Assembly (NCBI RefSeq): GCF_900101265.1
Contig: NZ_FMZS01000019.1
Location: 1-64,000, forward strand
Direction: 5' to 3'
Origin: Massilia sp. PDC64
Lineage (GTDB): Bacteria > Pseudomonadota > Gammaproteobacteria > Burkholderiales > Burkholderiaceae_D
DNA length: 64,000 bases
This document shows positions 8,910 through 18,256 of the stretch, in pieces (within the stretch, counting starts at the first letter, position 1; every line of letters starts with the position of its first letter). The notes beneath the pieces are model-generated. The model had not been told where the DNA came from, ran no database searches, and saw only the letters and a program-made list of their open reading frames with translations. A program made the position numbers and the translations under genes.

Positions 8910-9677
8910 ATGCAGCTCACCGAACACACCACTCATTTCTCCTCAGAGCTCGCGCCCGACCTGGACCCGCAAAGCGTGCTGTGGACCGAACGCTTCCCCG
9001 GCGGCGCCCACTGGTCGTACCGCGTGCGGCGCGGCACCACGCTGCGCTTCATCGCGGCGGAAGCGGGCGCCAACGCGTCCGTGCTGCTGTATCGCGCCGA
9101 CGAACGCATGGAGCGCCTGAACCTGCCGGACACGCTGAAGGCCCAGCACACGGCGCACCTGACCGCGGGCCACGTGCTGTACTCGGACATGGGCCGCATC
9201 CTCGCCTCGATCCCGCGCGACACCGTGGGCTGGCACGACCCGCTGTGCGGCCTGTCGGACGCGGAAGGCATCGAACGCCGCCACGGCGTCAAACGCTACC
9301 AGGAGCACCGTAACGCCATGCACCGCAACGGCAAGGACAGCCTGCTCGTCGAGATGGGCAAGTGGGGCCTGGGCCTGCGCGACCTCGTGCCGAACGTGAA
9401 CCTGTTTTCGAAAGTGGCCGTCGACGCGGACGGGCGCTTCCGCTTCGCCGCGAACCACGCAAAACCCGGCGACTTCGTCGAACTGCGCTTCGAGATGGAC
9501 ACGCTGGTCCTCGTCTCGACCGCGCCGCATCCGCTCGATCCGCGCCCCGAGTACGCGCCGGGCAAGGTCGCCATCGTGGCCTGGGATTCCGGTCCCGCAG
9601 GCAGCGACGACATCTGCCGCCTGTCGTGCCCGGAGAACGGCCGCGGCTTTCATAACACCGAACTGATTTACCGCTGA
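8910..9677 (+). CDS. DUF1989 protein, carboxyguanidine deiminase subunit (urea carboxylase-associated protein 2 type)
   Basis: A 255-residue DUF1989 protein with WSYRVRRGTTLRFIAAEAG near residue 35, a PLCGLSDAEGIE segment and the FVELRFEMDTLVLVS core near residue 190. Such proteins were long labelled urea carboxylase-associated; pairs of them are now known to form carboxyguanidine deiminase (CgdAB), which releases ammonia from carboxyguanidine to give allophanate. The longer first paralogue here fits the type-2 family. It lies between the importer and its partner DUF1989 gene (10-base gap). A GGAGGCACC ribosome binding site precedes the start. The assignment of enzyme activity rests on family knowledge and operon context. 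Confidence 0.9.
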   Translation: MQLTEHTTHFSSELAPDLDPQSVLWTERFPGGAHWSYRVRRGTTLRFIAAEAGANASVLLYRADERMERLNLPDTLKAQHTAHLTAGHVLYSDMGRILASIPRDTVGWHDPLCGLSDAEGIERRHGVKRYQEHRNAMHRNGKDSLLVEMGKWGLGLRDLVPNVNLFSKVAVDADGRFRFAANHAKPGDFVELRFEMDTLVLVSTAPHPLDPRPEYAPGKVAIVAWDSGPAGSDDICRLSCPENGRGFHNTELIYR

Positions 9678-9687
9678 GGAGACCGTC

Positions 9688-10335
9688 ATGCACACCCTGC
9701 GCGAAAGCACGCTCGATCCCGCCGCCGCCCTGGCCATCCACGACCTGCCGGCCGGCGAGCCGTGGCTGCACGAAGTGAAACGGGGCCAGACGCTGCGCAT
9801 CGTCGACCTGGAAGGCAACCAGGCCGTCGACACGATCTTCTACAACGCCGCCGACACGGCCGAGAGCTACAGCGTCACCGACACGCTGCAGCGCCAGGGC
9901 GGCATCTACCTGTCCGCCGGCTCCGTGCTGTATTCGAACCGCGGCCGGCCAATGCTCTCCATCGTGGCCGACACGTGCGGCCGCCACGACACGCTGGGCG
10001 GCGCCTGCGCGGCCGAGAGCAACACGGTGCGCTACGCGCTGCAGAAGAAATTCATGCATAGCTGCCGCGACAACTACCTGCTCGCCCTCGCCCGTGCGGA
10101 CATCGGCATGGACAAGCGCGACCTCGTCCCCAACGTGAACTTCTTCATGAACGTGCCGGTGACGGAAGGCGGCGGCCTGTCGTTCGAGGACGGCCTGTCC
10201 GCGCCGGGCAAGTACGTCGAGCTGCGCGCCGAGATGGACGTGCTGGTGCTCGTGTCGAACTGCCCGCAGCTGAACAACCCGTGCAATGCCTACAACCCCA
10301 CCCCGGTCCGCTTCGTGATCTGGGACGCCGCCTGA
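9688..10335 (+). CDS. DUF1989 protein, carboxyguanidine deiminase partner subunit (urea carboxylase-associated protein 1 type)
   Basis: The 215-residue protein is a paralogue of the preceding gene: WLHEVKRGQTLRIVDLEGNQ near residue 27, TLQRQGGIYLSAGSVLYSNRG, a DTCGRHDTLGGACAAES cysteine pair that probably contributes to metal binding, and YVELRAEMDVLVLVSN near residue 175. Together the two would form the heteromeric deiminase that converts carboxyguanidine to allophanate in the cytoplasm. It starts 10 bases after its partner with a GAGGAGA ribosome binding site, and the carboxylase follows 9 bases later. Confidence 0.9.
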   Translation: MHTLRESTLDPAAALAIHDLPAGEPWLHEVKRGQTLRIVDLEGNQAVDTIFYNAADTAESYSVTDTLQRQGGIYLSAGSVLYSNRGRPMLSIVADTCGRHDTLGGACAAESNTVRYALQKKFMHSCRDNYLLALARADIGMDKRDLVPNVNFFMNVPVTEGGGLSFEDGLSAPGKYVELRAEMDVLVLVSNCPQLNNPCNAYNPTPVRFVIWDAA

Positions 10336-10344
10336 AAGACCACC

Positions 10345-13300
10345 ATGTTCGACAAGATCCTGATCGCCAACCGCGGCGAAATCGCCTGCCGCGTGATCCG
10401 CACCGCGCGCCGTCTCGGCATCAAGACGGTGGCCATCTATTCCGAGGCCGACGTCGAATCGCTGCACGTGCGCCTGTCCGACGAAGCCGTGTGCGTGGGC
10501 CCGGCGGCAGCGTCCGAAAGCTATCTGTCGGCCGAGCGCGTGCTGGCCGCGGCGCGCCGCACCGGCGCGCAGGCGATCCACCCCGGCTACGGCTTCATGA
10601 GCGAGAACGCCGGCTTCGCGGAAGCATGCGCCGCCGCCGGCATCGTGTTCATCGGCCCGACGCCCCAGCAGATGCGCGACTTCGGCCTGAAGCACACGGC
10701 GCGCGAACTGGCGCAGCAGGCCGACGTGCCGCTGCTGCCGGGCACCGGCCTGCTGGACGGCGTCGACGAGGCGCTCACGGAAGCGCGCCGCATCGGCTAT
10801 CCCGTCATGCTGAAAAGTACGGCGGGCGGCGGCGGCATCGGCATGCGCCTGTGCCGCGACGACGACGAACTGGCCGGCGCCTACGCGTCCGTGCGCCACC
10901 TGTCCGAGAACAACTTCAAGAACAGCGGCATCTACCTGGAAAAATTCGTGCAGCGCGCACGCCACGTCGAGGTGCAGATCTTCGGCGACGGCCGCGGCAA
11001 CGTCGTGTCGCTGGGCGAGCGCGATTGCTCCGTCCAGCGCCGCAACCAGAAGGTGATCGAGGAGACGCCGGCGCCCGGCCTCACGGACGGCACCCGCCAC
11101 GCGCTGGCCGCCACCGCCGTACGCCTGGGCGCATCCATTGGCTACCTGTCGGCCGGCACCGTCGAATACGTGCTGGACGCCGACACGGGTGCCTTCTACT
11201 TCCTCGAAGTGAACACGCGCCTGCAGGTCGAGCACGGCGTGACGGAGGAAGTGTTCGGCGTCGACCTCGTCGAATGGATGATCCGCGCGGCGGCCGGCGA
11301 ACTGACGCTGCCGGACCAGGCGACGTTGATCCCACAAGGCCACGCGATGCAGCTGCGCGTGTACGCGGAAGACCCGGCGCGCAATTTCCAGCCCTGCTCC
11401 GGCGTGTTGACGGCCGTGGAATTCGCGCCCGGCCTGCGCGTGGACACGTGGGTGGAACGCGGCGTCACCGTCAGCCCCTACTACGACCCGCTGCTGGCCA
11501 AGCTGATCGTCAAGTCGGACAGCCGCGATGAATCCGTGGCCATGCTGGCACGCGCGCTGGAGACGTCGCGCATCGACGGCATCGAGACCAATCTCGCCTA
11601 CCTCGCGCGCATCCTGCGCTACGACGATTTCGTCGCCGGCCGCCAGATCACGCAGATGCTGGCCGCAATGGACTTCGCGCCGCAGACGGTCGAGGTGCTG
11701 GACGGCGGCATCCAGACGACGGTGCAGGACTGGCCGGGCCGCCTGGGCCTGTGGGCCGTCGGCATCCCGCCGTCCGGCCCGATGGACGCGTACGCGCACC
11801 GCGTGGCCAACCACCTGCTCGGCAACGACGCGGCGGCCCCCACGCTGGAGATGACCCTGCAGGGCGCTACCCTGCGCTTCAACTGCGCGTGCACGATCGC
11901 GCTGGCCGGCGCGGACCTCGGCGCCAGCGTCACCGGCGCGGATGGGAAACGGGAACTCGCCAACTGGAGCGTGCACGCCATCACCGCCGGCGAGACCTTG
12001 CGCTTTGCCGGCGTGCGCGGGGCGGGGGTACGGGCCTACCTCGCGTTCGCGGGCGGCGTGGACGTGCCCGAGTACCTCGGCAGCCGCGCCACGTTCACGC
12101 TGGGCCAGTTCGGCGGCCACGGTGGCCGCGCCGTGCGCGCCGGCGACATGCTCAAGCTGAAGCCCGTGCCGGCGCAGCCGCGCGCACTCGGCGCCGCCGC
12201 GCTGCCCGTCTACGCGCACCACTGGGACATCGCCGTACACTACGGCCCGCACGGCGCGCCCGACTTCTTCACGGACGACGACATCGCCATGTTCTTCGGC
12301 ACGGACTGGCAGGTGCACTTCAATTCCAGCCGCACCGGCGTGCGCCTCGTCGGCCCGAAGCCGCGCTGGGCGCGCACGGATGGCGGCGAAGCGGGCCTGC
12401 ACCCGTCGAACATCCACGACAACGCGTACGCCATCGGCTCCATCGACTTCACCGGCGACATGCCCGTGATCCTCGGACCGGACGGTCCCAGCCTGGGCGG
12501 CTTCGTGTGCCCCGCCGTGATCGTGTCGAGCGACCTGTGGAAGATGGGCCAGCTGAAGCCGGGCGACACGGTGCGCTTCCACCGCGTCTCCGTCGACGAG
12601 GCGGCGGCCCTGCGCGCGGCGCTGGAAGCCGTGTTCGAGCGGCCCGACGCGGCGCCCGTGTGGACGCCGCCGGCCTCGAACGCGGGCCTGGCCCAGCCGG
12701 CCGTCGCTGGCGAAGCGGCGCTGCCGGACGGCACACGCGTCGTATTCCGCCGCGCCGGCGACGACTACTTGCTCGTGGAATTCGGCGACCTCGCGCTCGA
12801 CATCAACCTGCGCTTCCGCGTGCACGCGCTGATGTGCGCGCTGGAAGAGGCGCGCCTCGACGGCGTCGTCGACCTCACGCCGGGCATCCGGTCGCTGCAG
12901 GTCCACTTCGACCACCGTCGCTTGAGCGCCGTACGCCTGCTGGAACGGGTCGGCGCGCTGCTGGCGGCACAGGGCCCCGTCGAGGACATGGTGGTCCCGT
13001 CGCGCATCGTGCACCTGCCGCTGGCCTGGAACGACACGCAGACGCGCCTCGCGATCCAGAAGTACGAAACGACGGTGCGGCCTGACGCGCCCTGGTGCCC
13101 CAGCAACATCGAATTCATCCGCCGCATCAACGGGCTGGACTCGATTCGCGACGTGTACGACGTCGTTTTCAAGGCGAGCTACATGGTGCTGGGCCTGGGC
13201 GACGTCTACCTGGGTGCACCGGTCGCGACGCCGGTCGATCCGCGCCACCGGCTCGTCACGACCAAGTACAACCCGGCGCGCACGTGGACGCCGGAAAACG

Positions 13301-13953
13301 CCGTCGGCATCGGCGGCGCCTACCTGTGCGTGTACGGCATGGAAGGCCCGGGCGGCTACCAGTTCGTCGGCCGGACGGTCCAGATGTGGAACCGCTACCG
13401 CCAGACGGCCAGCTTCCGCGACGGCAAACCGTGGCTGCTGCGCTTCTTCGACCAGATCCGGTTCTACGAAGTGACGGAAGACCGCCTGCTCGAGCACCGG
13501 CGCGACTTCCCGCTCGGCCGCTTCGACGTGCGCATCGAAGAGACCACGTTCTCGCTGGCCGACTACAACGCGTTCCTGTCGCGCGAGGCGGATGCCATCG
13601 CCGCGTTCAAGACGCGCCAGCAGGCCGCGTTCGAGGCCGAGCGCGAACGGTGGCGCACGAGCGGCCAGGCCGAGTGGGTCAGCGAGGAAGCGAACGCCGA
13701 TGCTGCCGCGCTGGCCGACCTGCCCGACGGCAGCCAGTACCTGTCCGCCGTGGTGCCCGGCAGCGTGTGGAAGATCGTCGTGCCGCCCGGCGCCGCCGTG
13801 CGCGAGGGCGACACGCTGGCGATCTTCGAATCCATGAAGATGGAAATCCCCGTCGTCGCCACCGCCGACGGCGTGCTGGACGAATGGCTCGTCGCCGAGG
13901 GCAAGCCCGTTGCCGCCGGCCAGCGCATCGCCATCTTCACGGCCGCTTCCTGA
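10345..13953 (+). CDS. Biotin-dependent urea/guanidine carboxylase
   Basis: A 1202-residue multidomain carboxylase. Order: biotin carboxylase (residues 1-450, KILIANRGEIACRVIRT start and ATP-grasp loop TAGGGGIGMRL), carboxyltransferase built from an AHS2-like part (about 445-740) and an AHS1/KipI-like part (about 800-1000), and a biotinyl domain with FESMKMEIP whose Lys1165 should carry biotin. The family was named urea carboxylase, but members next to DUF1989 pairs under guanidine-I riboswitches carboxylate guanidine to carboxyguanidine. Here the riboswitch, the deiminase pair and allophanate hydrolase all favour guanidine. The sequence alone does not exclude urea activity. Length and domain order are normal; no truncation is seen. 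Confidence 0.95.
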   Translation: MFDKILIANRGEIACRVIRTARRLGIKTVAIYSEADVESLHVRLSDEAVCVGPAAASESYLSAERVLAAARRTGAQAIHPGYGFMSENAGFAEACAAAGIVFIGPTPQQMRDFGLKHTARELAQQADVPLLPGTGLLDGVDEALTEARRIGYPVMLKSTAGGGGIGMRLCRDDDELAGAYASVRHLSENNFKNSGIYLEKFVQRARHVEVQIFGDGRGNVVSLGERDCSVQRRNQKVIEETPAPGLTDGTRHALAATAVRLGASIGYLSAGTVEYVLDADTGAFYFLEVNTRLQVEHGVTEEVFGVDLVEWMIRAAAGELTLPDQATLIPQGHAMQLRVYAEDPARNFQPCSGVLTAVEFAPGLRVDTWVERGVTVSPYYDPLLAKLIVKSDSRDESVAMLARALETSRIDGIETNLAYLARILRYDDFVAGRQITQMLAAMDFAPQTVEVLDGGIQTTVQDWPGRLGLWAVGIPPSGPMDAYAHRVANHLLGNDAAAPTLEMTLQGATLRFNCACTIALAGADLGASVTGADGKRELANWSVHAITAGETLRFAGVRGAGVRAYLAFAGGVDVPEYLGSRATFTLGQFGGHGGRAVRAGDMLKLKPVPAQPRALGAAALPVYAHHWDIAVHYGPHGAPDFFTDDDIAMFFGTDWQVHFNSSRTGVRLVGPKPRWARTDGGEAGLHPSNIHDNAYAIGSIDFTGDMPVILGPDGPSLGGFVCPAVIVSSDLWKMGQLKPGDTVRFHRVSVDEAAALRAALEAVFERPDAAPVWTPPASNAGLAQPAVAGEAALPDGTRVVFRRAGDDYLLVEFGDLALDINLRFRVHALMCALEEARLDGVVDLTPGIRSLQVHFDHRRLSAVRLLERVGALLAAQGPVEDMVVPSRIVHLPLAWNDTQTRLAIQKYETTVRPDAPWCPSNIEFIRRINGLDSIRDVYDVVFKASYMVLGLGDVYLGAPVATPVDPRHRLVTTKYNPARTWTPENAVGIGGAYLCVYGMEGPGGYQFVGRTVQMWNRYRQTASFRDGKPWLLRFFDQIRFYEVTEDRLLEHRRDFPLGRFDVRIEETTFSLADYNAFLSREADAIAAFKTRQQAAFEAERERWRTSGQAEWVSEEANADAAALADLPDGSQYLSAVVPGSVWKIVVPPGAAVREGDTLAIFESMKMEIPVVATADGVLDEWLVAEGKPVAAGQRIAIFTAAS

Positions 13954-13984
13954 ATCCTCACCCCATCCCAACAAGGAGTCCCGC

Positions 13985-14854
13985 ATGCACGACAAGAAGA
14001 TCTTCCTCGCCATCGCCACCCTGCTGCTGACCGGCGCGGCACAAGCCGACGACGCACCCGCGTTCACCGGCCACGTGGACCTGGTCAGCAAATACATCCT
14101 GCGCGGCGTCAGCTCGACGTACGGTCCCGGCCTGCCGGGCCTGGGCAACGCCGGCGCCGACGCGCCCGAGTCGGACAAGCCCGCGCTGCAATGGGGCGTG
14201 GACTGGAACGATCCGTCCGGCTTCTTCCTCGGCTACTGGGCGTCGCAGATCAACTATTCGTACAAGCGCCTGGGCGAGTCGTATGCCGACCGCAACATCG
14301 CCGATTTCCAGCACAAGAAATCCATCGAGAACGACTTCTACGGCGGCTACAACGGCAAGGTGGGAGACATCGGCTACACGGTCGGCCTGACGGGCTATTA
14401 CTACGTCAACGGCGCACACGCCAATGCATTCGAAACCAAGCTGGGCGCCAGCTACGGCCCGTTCAGCGTGACGGCGCAGACCTTGCTCAAGGACGTCGTG
14501 TGGGGTAATAAAGGCGACACCTACTGGACGGTAGGCGCCAGCCAGCCGCTCCCGCACGACATCGCCCTGTCCGCCACGCTAGGCTTCTACACGTACCACA
14601 AGGAAGGCCGCTACCTGGGCACGGTCGACACCCTCACCGGCACGCGCTGCGCGGCCGGCACGAGTTTCATCGTCAACGGCTGCTTCGCGGGCGGCGCGCC
14701 GTCGTCCGGCGGCTGGCGCCACCTGACCGTCGGCTTCACGCAGCCGCTCGGCGCCGGCTTCACGTGGGGCCTGCAAGGCCTCGTGGGCGGCGACAACCGC
14801 TTCGGCGTCAAGCAGGGCAACCGCCTGCTGGCCACGCTCAGCTACGGCTTCTGA
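13985..14854 (+). CDS. Outer-membrane beta-barrel protein (TIGR02001/Gcw_chp family)
   Basis: A 289-residue secreted protein: signal peptide ending near residue 21 (GAAQADDAPA), then a beta-rich, glycine/tyrosine-rich sequence with GHVDLVSKYILRGVSST near the start, the hallmark of the TIGR02001 (Gcw_chp) family, and a C-terminal phenylalanine after alternating residues (LLATLSYGF), typical of outer-membrane barrels. The ATG at 13985 follows a perfect AAGGAG. It lies inside the guanidine operon, 31 bases after the carboxylase and 18 before allophanate hydrolase. An outer-membrane pore for guanidine entry is a reasonable inference; the family itself has no firmly known function. Confidence 0.82.
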   Translation: MHDKKIFLAIATLLLTGAAQADDAPAFTGHVDLVSKYILRGVSSTYGPGLPGLGNAGADAPESDKPALQWGVDWNDPSGFFLGYWASQINYSYKRLGESYADRNIADFQHKKSIENDFYGGYNGKVGDIGYTVGLTGYYYVNGAHANAFETKLGASYGPFSVTAQTLLKDVVWGNKGDTYWTVGASQPLPHDIALSATLGFYTYHKEGRYLGTVDTLTGTRCAAGTSFIVNGCFAGGAPSSGGWRHLTVGFTQPLGAGFTWGLQGLVGGDNRFGVKQGNRLLATLSYGF

Positions 14855-14872
14855 CCTTTTTCGCGAGACATC

Positions 14873-16645
14873 ATGACGATCACCGACATCCACGCCGCCT
14901 ACCTGAGCGGCACGTCCACGCCCGGCCGCCGCATCGAAGAGGTGCTGGCCCGCATCGCCGCTGCGGACCGCCCCGAGATCTGGATCCACCGCGCCGACGC
15001 CGCCGACCTGCTCGCGCAGGCCCGCGCGCAGGACGCCATACTGGCCGCGGAAGGCGCCGCCGCGCTGGCGCGCCTGCCGCTGCTGGGCATTCCGTTCGCC
15101 GTCAAGGACAACATCGACGTGGCCGGCATGCCCACGACGGCCGCCTGCCCTGCCTTCGCGTACGTGCCGGAGGAATCCGCGCCGGTCGTGCAAAAGCTCG
15201 TCGCGGCGGGCGCGCTGCTGGTCGGGAAGACGAACCTGGACCAGTTCGCGACGGGCCTCGTCGGCACGCGCTCGCCCTACGGCGCCGTGAGGAATGCGAT
15301 CGATCCCGCCTACGTGTCGGGGGGGTCCAGTTCCGGCTCCGCCGTCGCCGTGGCGCTGGGCATGGCCGCCTTCGCGCTCGGCACGGATACCGCAGGCTCC
15401 GGCCGCGTGCCGGCGGGCCTGAACGGCATCGTCGGCCTCAAGCCCACGCGCGGGCTGCTGTCGACGCGCGGCGTGGTGCCGGCCTGCCGCACGCTCGATT
15501 GCGTCTCCGTGTTCGCGGCCAACGTGGCCGACGCGTGGAAGGTGGTGCAGGCGGCGGCCGGGTACGATGCGGCCGACGCCTACTCGCGCACGATCCGGAT
15601 GCGGGGCGTGCGCCGCCGCGGCTATCGCATCGCCGTGCCCGCGCAGCTGGAATTCTTCGGCGATGCCGTCGCGAAAAGCGCGTTCGAAGCGACGCTCGCG
15701 CGTCTGCGCGACCTGCCCGGCTGCACGTTCGGCACGGTGGACTACGCGCCGTTCCGCGATGCCGCCGCCCTGCTCTACCAGGGCCCGTGGGTCGCCGAGC
15801 GCCACGCCGCCGTCGGCGCCTTCATCGACGCGCAGCCGGACGCCGCGCATCCGGTGGTGGCCGGCATCATCGACCAGGCCAAGGGGTACGATGCCACGGA
15901 TGCGTTCAACGGCCAGTACCGGCTGGCGGCGCTGCGCCGCGCGGCCGAGGACAGCCTCGCGGACTACGACTTCCTGCTGGTGCCCACGACGCCGACCATG
16001 CCGCGCATCGCCGACGTCCTGGCGCGTCCCGTGGAACTGAATTCGCAGCTCGGCTACTACACGAACTTCGTCAACTTCTTCGACATGGCCGCGCTGGCCG
16101 TGCCGGGGACGCCGCGCGCGGACGGCCTGCCGGCCGGCGTCACGCTCATCGGCCCCGCCGGCAGCGACCACCTGCTGGCGACGGCGGCCGCCGCGCTGCT
16201 GGGCGGCGCGGACGCCGATGCGCTGGCGGCCGATCCGCTGCCGTTCGCCGAGACTACGGTGCGGGTGGCCGTCGTCGGCGCGCACCTTGCGGGCCAGCCG
16301 CTGAACTGGCAGTTGCTGGAACGGGGCGCGCGCAAGGTCGTGGCCACGCATACGGCGCCGCACTACCGCCTGTACGCGCTGCCGGGTACGACGCCGTCCA
16401 AGCCGGGCCTGGCGCGTGTCCAACGCGACGGCACGGCGATCGAGGTCGAAGTGTGGGAACTGCCGCTGCGCCGTTTCGGCGAGTTCGTGGCCGAGATCCC
16501 GGCGCCGCTGGGCATCGGCTCGCTCGAACTGGCGGACGGCGCCTGGGTCAAGGGCTTCATCTGCGAAGGGGCCGCCATCGCCAATGCCACCGACATCAGC
16601 GTGTTCGGCGGGTGGCGCGCGTACCTGTCACGACGGGCTGCCTGA
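14873..16645 (+). CDS. atzF: Allophanate hydrolase
   Basis: A 590-residue amidase-signature enzyme that hydrolyses allophanate to ammonia and CO2, the last step of this pathway. The catalytic triad is visible: Lys78 (FAVKDNID), cis-Ser152 (GGSSSGS) and nucleophile Ser176 (GTDTAGSGR), with the usual 24-residue spacing between the serines. Residues from about 455 form the C-terminal domain specific to allophanate hydrolases (VAVVGAHLAGQPLNWQLL and the YALPGTTPSKPGLARV segment), which separates it from other amidases. It is the final gene of the guanidine operon. Its 3' end overlaps the convergent MutS-like gene by 18 bases. Confidence 0.95.
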   Translation: MTITDIHAAYLSGTSTPGRRIEEVLARIAAADRPEIWIHRADAADLLAQARAQDAILAAEGAAALARLPLLGIPFAVKDNIDVAGMPTTAACPAFAYVPEESAPVVQKLVAAGALLVGKTNLDQFATGLVGTRSPYGAVRNAIDPAYVSGGSSSGSAVAVALGMAAFALGTDTAGSGRVPAGLNGIVGLKPTRGLLSTRGVVPACRTLDCVSVFAANVADAWKVVQAAAGYDAADAYSRTIRMRGVRRRGYRIAVPAQLEFFGDAVAKSAFEATLARLRDLPGCTFGTVDYAPFRDAAALLYQGPWVAERHAAVGAFIDAQPDAAHPVVAGIIDQAKGYDATDAFNGQYRLAALRRAAEDSLADYDFLLVPTTPTMPRIADVLARPVELNSQLGYYTNFVNFFDMAALAVPGTPRADGLPAGVTLIGPAGSDHLLATAAAALLGGADADALAADPLPFAETTVRVAVVGAHLAGQPLNWQLLERGARKVVATHTAPHYRLYALPGTTPSKPGLARVQRDGTAIEVEVWELPLRRFGEFVAEIPAPLGIGSLELADGAWVKGFICEGAAIANATDISVFGGWRAYLSRRAA

Positions 16646-18094
16646 CAGCCGGGTTTGCGCCAGCCATGCGGCCACCTGCTCCGCGCGGCGCTGCACGCCC
16701 TCGTCGAAGCCGTGTTCGGCCAGCAGCGCCACGCCGTTCGTGCGTCCCAGCACGCCGGGTTCCAGTTGCAGGCCGTCGCCATGGCGCACGATGCGCCATG
16801 GCGCCAGCGCCTCCGCCAGCAGGGAACCCAGCACGAGGTTGTGCGACGACACGACCACCAGCGCATGCCGCGCCAGTGCGTCGATCACGGCCGTCGCGGC
16901 CGACACGGATTCCTCGTGGTTCGTGCCGCGGAAGATTTCGTCGACGAGGCAGACGACGGGTCGTTCCCCGCGTGCGCGCGCCAACAGCGCCCGCGCACGC
17001 CCCAGCTCGGCGATATATAAACTCTGGCCACCGAGCAGCGAGTCCTCGTTCTGCATGCTCGCGACGACCGGCAACGCCGGCAGGCTGGCCGATTGCGCGT
17101 AGCAGAAGCCGAACGCGCGCGCGACCGCGAGGTTCAGGCCCAGCATGCGCAGGAACGTACTTTTGCCGACGCCATTCTGGCCCGACAGGAAGGCGCCCTT
17201 GCCGTCCAGCGTGACGGACAGGCCGCGCGCCTCGTCCAGCAGCGGATGCACGCCGCCGTCGATCGCCAGCGTACGCGCGCCGGTGCGCGTGGCCCAGCAC
17301 CACGTCGGACGCTCGCGCAGGTGACGGGCCAGCGTCACGTCCGCCTCCAGTTCCGCGCACAGCCGGTAGCACTCGCCCAGGAAGTCGCGCGCGCCGAACA
17401 CCAGGTCGAGCGAGCGGTAATAGTGCCGCACGTCCGCGGCCGCGAACCAGTCCGCGTACTCGCGCGCGCCGGACGCGCCGGGTACGCCCGGCAGCGCGCG
17501 CTCCAGCGACCGCGACAGCCGGCCAGCCCGCGCACGCCGTCCCGTGAACGCCGCCGCCAGCGCAAGGCCGCTGCCGTCCAGCAGCGAGCAGGCGCGCAGC
17601 AGCATCTGCAGCGCGCGCAGGGATCGCGCCCAGAGGACGATGCGGTCCTGGTAGCGCATGTGGACCATCACGAGGAAGTACATGGCGACGCCGACGCCGA
17701 CCCAGCCCCACGGCGAAACGAGCAGCGCGGCCGCGATCGACGCGACCAGCAGCAGGGGCAGCAACCAGAGCCGGCCGACCCAGGCGGGCCGCGGCGGCTG
17801 CGTGTCCTCGAACAGCAGCGCGGTCACGTCGACGTCCGCTTCGCGCAGGCAGGCCAGCTTGCGCTCGAGGGCGTCCAGCTGGGCCGGATCGTCCAGCAGT
17901 GCCTGCACGCGGGTGCGTCTCGATGCCACGGCCGCGTCATCGAGGCCGCCGCGCAGGTCGCGCTCCAGCACTTGGCGTCCGAAGAGGCTCGTCTCGGGCG
18001 CGAGCGTGTCCACGTAACGGGGCAGCAGCAGGTCGCGCCAGGTGGCGTCGTCGAGCAGATCGTCCGCGTCCGGTTCGGGTTGGAATGAGCTCAT
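16628..18094 (-). CDS. Membrane-anchored MutS-like ATPase
   Basis: The 488-residue protein combines two adjacent hydrophobic segments (about residues 109-150, LWLLPLLLVASIAAALLV and the following VGVGVAMYFLVMV) with a C-terminal MutS-type ABC ATPase domain: Walker A GQNGVGKST near residue 320, Walker B CLVDEIFRGTNHEES and the switch VVVSSHN. It lacks the mismatch-recognition, connector and clamp domains of MutS, so it is not the mismatch repair protein. Family members of this membrane type have no settled role. The start at 18094 is chosen for the GAGGAAA ribosome binding site eight bases upstream; the longer frame would run through the divergent regulatory region. Confidence 0.85.
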   Translation of the reverse strand: MSSFQPEPDADDLLDDATWRDLLLPRYVDTLAPETSLFGRQVLERDLRGGLDDAAVASRRTRVQALLDDPAQLDALERKLACLREADVDVTALLFEDTQPPRPAWVGRLWLLPLLLVASIAAALLVSPWGWVGVGVAMYFLVMVHMRYQDRIVLWARSLRALQMLLRACSLLDGSGLALAAAFTGRRARAGRLSRSLERALPGVPGASGAREYADWFAAADVRHYYRSLDLVFGARDFLGECYRLCAELEADVTLARHLRERPTWCWATRTGARTLAIDGGVHPLLDEARGLSVTLDGKGAFLSGQNGVGKSTFLRMLGLNLAVARAFGFCYAQSASLPALPVVASMQNEDSLLGGQSLYIAELGRARALLARARGERPVVCLVDEIFRGTNHEESVSAATAVIDALARHALVVVSSHNLVLGSLLAEALAPWRIVRHGDGLQLEPGVLGRTNGVALLAEHGFDEGVQRRAEQVAAWLAQTRLSGSPS

Positions 18095-18166
18095 GCGGGA
18101 CTTTCCTCGGCGGCGCCGGACTATTGTTGGCAAGAAACTATGGCCGGTTTCCGGAATATCAAGACC

Positions 18167-18228
18167 GTCCGCGACTGTCCGTCCATACGGGGCCCGGACA
18201 GTCGCGGACGCGGCCGTGTCCGCTGTCC
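18167..18228 (+). promoter_or_regulatory. Upstream activating site: 15-base inverted repeat GTCCGCGACTGTCCG
   Basis: GTCCGCGACTGTCCG (18167-18181) and its exact reverse complement (18195-18209) form a perfect 15-base inverted repeat with a 13-base spacer, followed by a further GTGTCCGCTGTCC (18216-18228). The edge of the palindrome lies 47 bases upstream of a sigma-54 promoter, the normal position for an enhancer-binding protein. The identical 15-mer recurs at 42790-42804 ahead of another sigma-54 promoter. The natural candidate to bind it is the NtrC-family regulator at 22903-24237, encoded at the end of this operon. Confidence 0.75.
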
Positions 18229-18256
18229 ACATCAATGAAATCAAGGGGTTAGAAAC

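Noticed and set aside
9289..14178. A 1629-codon open frame on the minus strand across the guanidine enzymes
   Set aside because: It lies opposite several certain genes (DUF1989 pair, carboxylase, outer-membrane protein), has arginine/histidine/valine-rich shadow composition with no recognisable domain, and results from strong third-position GC bias.
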